This document shows positions 23,801 through 35,800 of a DNA stretch of 64,000 nucleotides, piece by piece. The translations under genes were made by a program, and so were the position numbers. The stretch spans positions 555,871 to 619,870 of the forward strand of contig NMRA01000172.1 of NCBI GenBank assembly GCA_002633005.1. Reading direction: 5' to 3'. This stretch comes from Phoronis australis (taxonomy: Eukaryota > Phoronida > Phoronidae). Under the pieces are notes generated by a model. That model saw only the letters and a program-made list of their open reading frames with translations. It was not told the DNA's origin and ran no database searches. Each line of letters begins with the position of its first letter. Position 1 is the first letter of the stretch.

Positions 23801-26800
23801 TTCACCAACATAATCACGTGCACATTACTTTGGCTCACAAGTATAGTATTTTCTTGACTGGAAGTTTAGATTCCACTGAACTTTGGCTGGTTTGTTCGTG
23901 ATGTGTGATCAGTTTCCGAGCCACTGGCCAGGATAACGAGTCAATCTGGCCGGCCGCGACGGGCCTGATCGGGCTCCGAGCCACTGGCCAGGATAACAAG
24001 CGTTTTGTGTTTAGAACTCAGAAAATCACAAGTCTAAACAACACAGATCTAGGTTCTCCTGTCTGTATCTAACGGAAAATACTTCGAAATTATCTCCGAA
24101 CACACCCCAAACTGCTACGGACCTTATTGGCCTGCTGAACTTTGTAGGCTATGGTGAGTCCAAATACCAATAAATTCGTAAGAACGAAATAAAACAACAC
24201 GTTTTTGTAAGAACTCGGAGTATTTTTAAGGGTTTTGCATCGAAGTTTGATGATTTATTGGTGNCATCTGTATGACTTGGTCATCTGAGACAAGCCCAGC
24301 GATGCTCAGCACGTCAGATACATCTGTATGACTTGGTCATCTGAGACAAGTCAGCCGATGCTCAGCACACGGATACATCTGTATGACTTGGTCATCTGAG
24401 ACAAGCCACCTGCTTCACCACTGCACAAATAACAGTAACAACACATTTCAACAGCAGATTTGATTACTCACGGGCTGAATTTTAACATATTACAATCGTT
24501 GACAGCACTCTTGTAAGATGCAGGTGAAAATAATTCAAGAAAGAAAACCTTTGAAAATATTGAGCAAGAAAAAATCGAAGTGATACTTGCAAACTATTTA
24601 CTGACTTAGTAAATGTTACTCAAACAGCATCAGAAAGGACAATGAGTATTTCCACAAGCCCACAAATATGCAACAGATTTAGGGAACTGTTTCATGCAAC
24701 TGGCCACTGAAGCCTAATAAAAATCACTTCCAATATGAACAGCAACAAGTTGGGACCAGCTTTGACACAGTAAGTTGCCTAAATCAAATAAGTTGTTTCG
24801 TGGAAAGCAGAGCGGTTTTTAAGTTTTTTAACTACTCATGATAAGTAGGGCTGTGTTAAAAAACAGTTGACAGACGGGTTTACATATCCACGGTAAGTTC
24901 ATTATGTTTAAAAGTGGAATATGCAGGCTCATTCCTCATCTGTGTGATTGCTTGACCAAATTAGATAGAAAGACAACAAAAAGTGAGGATGTGACGAAGT
25001 AGGTTGAAATTCTCAAATGAAGGAGCTTTGTGCCGAAAATGATCCACCGCAAATCCCTGAACCATGTCCAGTAACTATTGTGTCGTGGTGATGAGGAATA
25101 ACACTGTATGATGCAGCCTATGTAAGTCCACGAGGTACGTCATTAGTGCAAAGGTCACCAATTTTCAGATATTTTTGCTTTCAAGTTTACAAGTTGTCAA
25201 TAAGTACAACTGCCCTTGGTTTAGTGCAGATTATGTTAAAACAGCATTGTTGTAGTTTAGTTCACTATACAATAATACAGTTAGGAGCACGTACTAAATG
25301 CATCTTTAAACAAACCTTAGCAGCCTGGACACCTAAACACAGCCAATCAGCTGTGCCAATATGAAGAGACTCGCTAATGCTGTAGCCACAGCTAACAGTG
25401 GCAGTGAATGTCTCGGGGAAGACAACCATGAACTCCCCTTCCTTCTGAATGGTACGACCCACTGTAACACCATACTTAGCCAGAGATAATGGGGACACCT
25501 AGAGAGAAGTGTTGTGGTTAGGGGTCATAGGCTCACACTGTAAAGCGAAAACACATTGACTTCTTCAAGATTCATTTACAAATTTGAGGAGAAATTCGTA
25601 CAAGTATGAGGCAAATTCCTGCAGCTTAGCACTTTGACATAAATTGAAGTGAGATGGAAATTCACTTCACACTTTATCTCATAAAAAGTCTGTCTCAAAC
25701 TGTCATAATGTGAAAATATAACTGCACGCTTAAATTTGTGAACTTGCAATCATTGACTTTACTCTCAAATTTGCCGACTGCCAGAATACCAGAGTTTTTG
25801 TAACTGAAAGAGGAATCAGATAGCATCATATCCTGCACGTGTCAACACCAGTGACTGTATATTACAGTCACAATGTTAATTGAAAAAACACAGCTTGGTT
25901 ACCCACAGGCAAATTTATTGGAATTCAGAACACCGGGTAAATCATGTCCCAGTGCAAACTTTTTTACGATTAAAATGTCAGCAGAAAAAAGTAATAAGAT
26001 TACTTCCTCACAATAATGGTCTGATATTGCGTGCACGAATTTTGAGAACCAGTTATCTCCACTGCATAACAGGATTAAACTGGTTCTCAAAACACTGGCA
26101 CGTTATATCAGACTATTGCCCTTCCTCACTAAATTCCACACGGGAACACCACTACTATGCCAACCTATATGGATATTGATCAATTAATCACAGAGGTACT
26201 GGAAGTTTTTTGGGACATTTGCTACATAAAAGTTTTACAACTTGTCAAATTTCTTACCATGGCGGTGTCTTCTGGCAGCCAGACTGGATTTTTACTGATT
26301 ACGTCTGGCACTAAGATGGTCATTGCTGTACGGAACTTAGTAACATCTTCTTTTGGAACACCATACCTGGAACATGAAGACATGTTAAATGAACAAGATA
26401 TTAAAATACCAACAAACAATTTGTAAAACGAGATACGAATTTAAAAGTAAACATGATACTAACTTGATATTCCCTGCTGCCAAGTTAAGTGGTGGGATGC
26501 CCAAACAACTAACGGTTACCATCAGACTTTTAACCACAAAAGCATACAACAACAGAAAGAAGAAATGAATCCCAGCTACTTAAGTACTGATGCATCTGTT
26601 TATTCCTTCAAAATAAGACAAGAATTATCCAGGTCGTCATGGTTACAGGCCAAGACACCAGTCAGACAGCGTGATGTTGAAAATAATTATAAATGTTTAT
26701 TACAAAATATGCAGGGCACAATAAAAAGAGTAAAGCCCAGAAAAGGCTGGAAAGGAATTTATTTGAACTTGATATAGAAAACAGCTTTTCAAAGCTTAGC

Positions 26801-29800
26801 AGAAATCATATTCATCATCAACGGGGACATGAACTGGGTATCAACTCATGGCCACATTATTTAAAAGAAAACATGTAGAGTTGGGATCCTAATTTCACAC
26901 GATTGCTCTGCGGGCTCTTCAGACAGCTTCTGAAGGGAGACCAATCACAAAACTTGATTATGTCTTGTTTTACACACACAGTCACTCAGGTTTCAAGTTG
27001 ACAGTTTTGACTCGACACAATTAACATTATATTATTACGTGGTTTTCAACGCAAGATAATTTACAGCCTCCACTTACCATACAACAGGAGCACCCGTGTG
27101 TAAATACTGCATATAGGGCAGCAAGTGCGGGTCACATGACCAACAGGAAGTGCTAAAGAGCATGCCCAGATGAAGTGTGGGACTAGACACACCTACAAAA
27201 TCAACAATAATTAATAACAAAATTCTAGCATTAATCTTGTTGCATAAGACTACACTGATAACAATGGGAGACTAAAAGGCCCAAGGCGGAAAAAAAACAC
27301 TGCTCATCAAGATACCCAGATTTACTTAAGACGAAATTTTATCAAAATTATCATCAACATCTGTTGGTATGAAATGAAACATGAAGAAGAAAGAATGAAC
27401 ATAAAAACAAGCATTAGATCTCAGCCAGCTTAACTAGTCTAATGTAACCATTTAAAAGCTATACCTTTGACAGGACCCAGATGTCTGAGTACACAACTCT
27501 TGTGTTGTGACAGAACATTGTAATTCCACAGATGTCTGAAACAAATAAACAACACAATCATGCCAGGTAGTTTTCTAGAATCTCAAAGGAGAGATGCAAA
27601 CTAAATATTATCGATTCACCTCAGACTTGCACACAGCAGCAATCTTTAAGATTTTGTAGAAAAAAGTTCAAAATTGTCTAACTTCGGAACATTGCACCTC
27701 AGAAACTGCTCGTTGCATTCATAATGAAACTCCCAAATACTATAATTTGTGACTATTATCCATTATATATATTTCATAACAAAGGCCACAGGCCCAAAGT
27801 ACAAAGTTACTAATAGTCAAGTATTACAAAGTATCGCCCTTCTCTTCAATGCTAAATAGACAAATTTTGAAGTGTAGATAATGTGGATCACTTAAGCAAG
27901 TTGATGGACCTATGCAGAGTAGAGAAATTCCAAGAATGACAACCAAAATAGATATTTCTAAGGTTTGAGTAATCCGCTCATACTCCATTAAAAAACAAAA
28001 TTCAACTTCAATGGTATTGCTTAATTTAGTAATTCTTTCACTGTATTCAAAGCCCACATGGCGACCAGTTTCTACGAAAAGACAGTGGTTTGCACAACGA
28101 AATCAGGTCATTTCAGGAATGAAGTACCAACTTAAGGTAAATAATTTCCATAATCAGCTTACAACAATCTAAAAAGAAATTCAGTATAGAGTTTGTTGCC
28201 AAATCTGATCGCCAGCCCTGCAAATAAAAATCTTTGATGTGCTGAGAGAAAATCTTGATAAAGCTCACCAAACCCCATGAAACTCATAGGGATCCAGCAA
28301 ACTGTGATTTGATCTAAGAATGCTGCCATATATACGTGCTTTTAAAATGATCCACTTGTGCACAAGTCACTATCAAATAACAGTTTGCAGCCAAGAGTAT
28401 CTACTTTAACAGGCTAATGATCAGTGGATGCATTGTGACACACTAGTTCACTGTGTGAAAATATGTCAGGTAGTCACGTTGTAAAGTTCCGACCACTCAT
28501 TGTTACTTGTTGTTGCACTACGTTTTTAACATCCACAGTACTGCAAAGTGTTTCTGACGTTTTAGGAACTTCAACACAGAAAACTAAGCACAACTCTAGC
28601 TGGCTACGGGGTGATCAACAAACAATGCTATGACTCAACACTAGCAACCTAAAGTGCAATGGAAGGGTATAGATAACTTACTTGGAGTGTGCTCCTTTAC
28701 TTGGAAACGCGCTACCACAGGCAGCAGTGTCCACATGGCCACACTGTACAGCCACATGACAGTCACACTTGTTGACATATCCCCAGTACTGGTCCTATTA
28801 AAGACATACACCACATAAGACTGAGGTCTCAACACTCACCTCCCAACAAAAACAAATGAGGGACAAAGAGGTCAATTCAGAATGTGCTCAAACTAAGCTT
28901 CACATGATGCCTTGTAACGTGCTAAGGTTGTTCAATAATTGGCCCATGACAAATTTGTACTGAAAAATGTGTTGCTAGTATAGTGACATTGCACAGCACT
29001 TGTCAAAATGGTTCGAAACTTAAGTTACAAAGGGGCCAGAGGCAGTTATGCATAGTTTTATTCAAATGTTTCATAAAAATCCAAGACACAAAAGTAAAAA
29101 AATATCTATTAAAAAACTAAAACTGTCCAACTTGGATACAAAGGAATACAGTGCAGTACACTAAGAAGATTGTTTCTTCTATAAAGTCTAGTGACAATGC
29201 TGACTTAGGACACAAGCCCTCGCACTTTGAGCTCTTTAGGTGAAAACACTGTGTAATTTGAAAGATTATCAAAAAAACTGACAATGTGTGGAACTTATTT
29301 TTTAAGGTGTCTGAGTAAAAATCACAGAAATTAAATGCATAACAAATAGTGCGTTTAATGTCGTGTCTCATACCGTATTGTTTGCTTCATAACAAAGCAT
29401 TCAACAATAGTTTGCAATCTTTCTTGTTTTCGTTATACATAAATTTCATAGGAGTAACAAATTTGTAGTCCAATATGACTGATAAGCAGAGGTTTGGACG
29501 TGGCCCCTCACCTCAATGTCCTCGGGTGTTGCCTGTTCCTTCAGCCATGCCGCTTGTGTCATCTCTGCTGCACGGAAGAAGTTGGCCAGGGACATGGAAC
29601 GACCCTGGCAGGCAATGAGCAAATACAGATGTGACAAAACAGTATCCAGTAAAAACAACCGTCAGCCCTTCAGCAGCAAGTTCACTGCAGATCTAATACT
29701 GACCATAGTTATCTAGCCGTGAGTTCAAATTAACACGCAAAACAGTGGAACTCTGTATAATGAAAAAAAATTGCAGAGAAAGAAAGCAAATCCAAGTTGC

Positions 29801-32800
29801 CAATTCGAGAAAATATTTCTGGTTTTTGGTGTCATAGCACATTGAGAAAAAATCAGGTTTAAACAAAAAAATTGAAAAGTAGACACACAAACAATGAAGT
29901 AGTGTGATTCTTAATTGCCTGATCATGTGTTCTGACATTTTGATAACCAAAAATCTAAAAGCAACACGCCAAGAGAGTCAATCCACAGTAAATTTTTACT
30001 TGGTAGTGAACAACTACACCTCTTGAAATTTATATCAGAAATTCCAGACATCTCACATTGTCTTCTATACATACACAAAAAATATATATGAAAATGTTCA
30101 GATAGCTCTACTAATACCAGGAGCTTGACATTTAGCTCCAGTGGAATTACAAGTTCACATTCAGAAACAACTATTTTTGCTTTAATTTACTATCCGTCAT
30201 TACCGTAATTTCCATCTTTCCTCACTAAGTTCTAGTAACGCAACTCACCTTACTGACACACACACCATCAAACAAATTTCTATTCTGTTCCCGTTCTGCT
30301 ATCACTTGATTCCTGATTTTAGTGACCTCTTCAGGTGGAAGGGTGGCATACGACAGTAAATACTTGCAGTAGGCACTATACAGCTTTGCACTGCGATCGT
30401 GAGCCTGGGTAAACAAGGGGTCATCAATATACAACAGCTCGCTAAGTCAAGATCTGCTTTCCAGCAGGGCTTTCTAATAAGATGACAAGTCAAACAAACT
30501 AAACACGATTTATTGCACAGTGTGTCAATGAAAGTAGCACCACCAGCCAAAGTAACAGATGAGTGTAGTCACGTGGTGAAAACAAACGTCCACGAATGAC
30601 CTAATAGACATTTTCTTTGGACGTTAAATACGACCTTTGGTGCATTTTGAGGCAGAATGGTTAAAGATGTGCATGGGCGGTGAGTACATCAAACAGCAAA
30701 CACCCTATCATTTCTAAAATCAGTTAGTCTATATCCACAAGACCTCTAATAAATTTACATTGGCCCGACCTTTTGGTCGTTCATTTCTTCAGTCATCTTC
30801 AGGTGTTACAGCATTCTTAGAAGAACGAGGCAGCGTGGTTGTACAGCAAGCTTTGGTGTTTAAATAATGATACAAGCGAACACTTAGGAGTGGGTTTCAG
30901 AATGAGCCATGGCAGAGACAAGAAAACAAATTGCTTTTTGGCCAATTTTAAAGATATTTCTTACTTTGACTTATGTTAAGAGACATATTAATAAAATTAT
31001 GCTCAACATCTTTGGAATCTATAGCTTGTACGTAAATTTATGATTTGCATGCCCTCCGTGCAGACAGAATATGGGAAAGTCCATAACAGTTGACAGCCCC
31101 ATCACCTTCCTAGAGACAAAAAGTACAAAATGAACATACCACAACAGGCAGTCCAAGAGCATCAGCGACCTTGACCCACTTTTTCTTGTCAATCACTTTC
31201 TGCATCCCGCCCATTTCCTGGATGATCTCATTGCACTTGGCCAAGTCTAACTCTACGCCAGCCACCTAAAGGTTGTACAGTCATGTGGAACAAACTATCT
31301 GCATTTTTCATTCAAATTAGAAGTAGATACAATTCTCAGTATACAAGAAGACTCAAATTATGCATAGTCTGTACCTTTCCATAAACAAGTATTTGAGGAA
31401 GCAACATTGCTATTTTTGATTAAGGATACAAAGTATTGTGATTAACATTGGACATTGAAGCGCCTCATATTTATGAAGAGTAAAATACTTACTACAGGCG
31501 GATGCTCGAGTTTGATCCCCTGGCCCTGTAGATGTCGCCGGATGCACTCTGTTTCTAGAACATTAGAACCCCACCTGTGCTGCATTCTGTGTACATACTG
31601 CACTTGACTGGTAAAGCGCATATCTTCCTGTACGTGACATTCAGGCTGAAGCAATCAAACTATTTGGTTGGTAACAATACACATTAGAATTCAAATAAAG
31701 GAACAAAAATGTGGTGTTATTTGTCTCAGAAGAAGTAACTTGTTCGTTCTAACAAGAAAATCTAACACCAATCAAATTCAGTTATTACTTGAAATTCTTC
31801 TTAAGTTGGGTACACAACAACAATACAAATGATAGGTTCATAGATAGTACCTTGATACCAAGTCTTCATTTTTAGCTCGTTAAGCCTCACCTTCCATCCA
31901 CAAGGTGGTACAATCTTGCACATTCCAAACTGTTCGGCCTGTTCCCGTATTGACTCAATGTAGACCAGAGGGTCATGGAACTCATCTATGGTAGGACTAA
32001 AAGTAGTGAATTTAGCATAGTTTGTAAAATGCCTCCAACTTTCCAATGACATAACACTTTCAATTGTGACATTTGCACGAAAGACATTCTTCAGTAAAGG
32101 TATCCAAATACATGCAATCTGTTCAGTGCAGGACCAAATGCTCACCCAGAATTTGTCAGCAAGCGTATAGACTACTTCATAGAGACAAATTATGTGACAT
32201 AAACTGTAAACTTTATGCATCAAAGAACAGTAATTTGACCATGGGTATTGAACAGAAGTGAAAATGGTCATCAGCCATGTCATATTATTGACTTTAACAA
32301 ATTCCTTTTAAATAAGTACAATGTGTTCTATAGCATTTGTGGCACTGAACAGGAATTACAAGATAACTTACTGAAAGGTGGGCAAAGGAATACAGCACTT
32401 AACCACATTCTCTTCTCTTTCCACTTTGGGAGAGGTGGCAGTTTTTCTGACCTTTGATCTTCTGACCTTCTTAGAAGGCGAAACAGACCCTGGTAGTTCC
32501 ATTGACTCACTCTGCACATTTTCTGACAAAACAGTCCGAGTAGAATTCCCTTTTCTCCGTCTCTTCTTCAGCGATTTAGGAGCAGATGACACAACATCAG
32601 CTGAGAACATTCCCTCGCCAGACACGTCATTGATGATTGGGCTTTTGAAGCTTATCTCGCCATCACCGGAATCAACATGGCAAACAGTGCTGCGAAGACG
32701 ACGCTTCATACCAGATTCTGTTGCGTAGTCTATATCATCACTAACATCCCCACTTGACTTTGAGTTTTCCCTCCCTAAGAACTCCCCAGAGATTTTCTTC

Positions 32801-35800
32801 ATTTTCCCATGTAAAACACTGACCGCTAACTTTGTCTGCTTTATCACTGGTGTGTTATCACTAAGCACAACAGTGGCACATAATTTTCTTTTCCTCATTG
32901 TCCTCGAGTCTGTAACATTAGTGGCAGACTTGTGACTTTTGATTGCCTTGGCCTTTTTAGCCAGTTTCCTTGCCCTTAACATTGCAGCTCCTCTGCTGGG
33001 CTGAATACGATTTGATTGGCTGAGACTGACTGCTGAGGGAGATAGAGGCGGCATTGACCTTTCAACTGGAGTAACAGGGGATGCGTTCCTCCACTTGAAC
33101 CGGGGCTTGTTAGGTTTGGTTATAGTTTCTTTAGGCTAAAAAAAAACACATAAAGCACTTCAATCTTTGGGTTACTGATGCAATGCAAAAACCCTGTCAG
33201 CTGTTTACAGATAAACAGAATGTCCTCATGCTTGGCATAATGAATTGATGAATATCTAATCTATTAGTTACATGTAAACAGTCTCAAGTTCCTTGTGCAC
33301 AAATAAATCAGATATTATGGGCTCTCCTGACGCCAAAACTTTGAAGTACTTGGGAAGACATCGGCTAACATCAAAGTGATAATCTTAAAAGTAAAATAAA
33401 ATTACCCACACCTGAACTGAAACACACTTGTAAATTAAAAAGCAACAAACCCTGTTTCTCAGACTTTGTTCCCTGCCAGATACCAAATTTTCAAATTTAA
33501 AAATAACTGATAATGGAAAGCAAGTGAATAAAACTAATAATTCCAGCAATTCATGACAAGGGAACTTGTAAACATGACACTCTGTCATTTTTGTCTCACA
33601 ACCATTAGTTGCTAATGAAAGGGTCACTTGCAATACATCTCAACGATATATGGAGAATAACGATGTAAAAGTGCCGGTCACTGATAAAAGTATCTAGCAT
33701 TACCCAAAAATCAGCTGAAAATATGCCTGGACAAACAAAAACACTAGACCTCCACCTGACAATGAAATCGTTCAAGTGCAGTCAAACTGTGTGGAAGTAG
33801 TTTACCACAGCGGCTGGTCTTGTAAACATACGGTGTGGAGCAACTACTGGTACCTATGGTACCTGCTTCAGACATATCAATGGGCTGGCTTATTCTATGG
33901 CTCAAAGACTTGATATCAAGGACATGCCATAGTGTGGAACATTTTGTTAGCTTCCCTCAGACCCATTTTGATAACGTGGTTTAAATGCGAACAGTTAGTA
34001 AAATTTGATCAGAAACACACCATACAGCCGTAGCACGCATGCTAGACTTTTGCTACATCAGCGATGCACTGGTGTTTCCAACACAGCAGTAACTATGAGG
34101 GGCATGAATGACTGCACTGGAACTATCTATTTACTCATGCTCGACAGTCAAGCAAAACAAGTTAGTTATAAAACAAAATTTTCTCTCCAGTCATAGGGCC
34201 AAGAACAACTAATAGGTGACAACTTTAGTCCGAGAACCTGTCCACTGCCATTGTGTTAGAATACCCATCAAAGTAACATGTGAAAGTTGTCATTACAGAA
34301 ACAAGTGAAAAAGAAAAAGAAGTTACCAAATTGAAGGTGAAAATGCCGGGGGCGGAGAGAGAGGGAGGAAGGGGGTACAGTTGGATGCAGGGGCTCTTCA
34401 CTTGCCAAATGCTGCAGATTGGAAGAGGTGCGGATAAAACACTGCTGACAGCTGCTTCACGGCCAGATGTTACCACGTTCTCTGTAGTAGTGGAGGTGGT
34501 GTTGGTAGTTACGTTGTCTGTTGACAGGTGGCATTTAGCATCCATCTCATCTATCGATGACATGTTGCTGGTTGTTGTCAAGGTATCAGCAGTCACAACG
34601 CTGTTCCTTGTTTCCACATTGGATGTCAATGTCATATTGCTTGTTGATGATGTCTTCAATGAATCAGTCTTGTTAGCTATCCTGTCAAGTGTCACAGCAC
34701 AGTCTGCTGACAGTTTACTGTCGGTCATCACAACCTCGTCTGCTCTAGTTATGCCCTTGTCCGTCTCAAACCCACATGTAAGACATCTATTGTCCAACTT
34801 GGACTCTGAGATCTTCAACCTCTCTAAGAACACCTGACAGTCCCTGATATCAACATCATGACTTCCAACCTTGTCTTTAATTAAATTCTCTCCAAGACTG
34901 CCCACGTCTACAGAGGCACTGCACGAGCTCTTCTTTACACCATTGTGTTTTGCCAAGGTTTTCAGCGCAGCCAAGTCTGTCAACTGGTCAGCAGAGACAG
35001 GATATCCATCAACTTCATCACCTTGCCCAACATTGCTTCTTTTACTACTTGACAAGTCAGGTGCCGTTGACTGCCCTGAGGCCATAACTTCAGCTTCAGA
35101 TTGAAAAACGTGCTTTTTTCTTGGTTCACTGGCAGCACATCGCATTAACCTGGTATTGGAAGACTGTTGTTGGAGAAGTGTAGCTGCCGCCTGGTTGTAG
35201 TCAGAGATAAGAGGATTGAGAATCTGGTTTCCGGCGTTAATCAAGTTTTTACCATCGCTAAAGTGGACAGTAGTATGGTGCTGGAGAATAATGAAAAGGT
35301 GGTGAGAGTCGGATAGCTGGGTCTCTGATTTGAAAGTGATTTGAGCACCAGTTGCTACTACAGTATACTGGGCATTAGTCATTGGAAGTAACTAGTCCTC
35401 TAATCAATGACCCAACTATCTGTGGTTAGCGCCACATGAGTTACAAAGAGCAAGAGACACGCACGATCTAAATTGGGAATGTTTAAAGAATGATTACAAA
35501 ACATAAAATGATTCACACACATGCATAACATTCTGATGTTTACACCATTATGGGATTTTAGTAGCACAACTGAAAGCCAGAGTATGTAACTATGTTAAGG
35601 CCTGTCAATCATGCATCCTGATCATACGACATGGATCTAATAACAGTAATTCTACCACGTGACAGTTTGTGTAACCAAAAGCAAGGAAGAGATCAATAGA
35701 GCAGAAAATAATTGATAAGGTGAAAGGTCAAAAGTTTTGCTAAAAGAAAGCCAGCAGTCAATACAAAAACCCTCACTGTAACACAAAATAGATTTTCACA

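Noticed and set aside
27824-28057. 77-codon minus frame as a Jarid2 exon
   Set aside because: No match to the family; the small exon at 27465-27535 fits in phase and sequence.
34280-34837. 185-codon plus-strand ORF
   Set aside because: It is the antisense shadow of Jarid2 exon 5, with valine-rich output caused by the Thr/Asp codons of the other strand.
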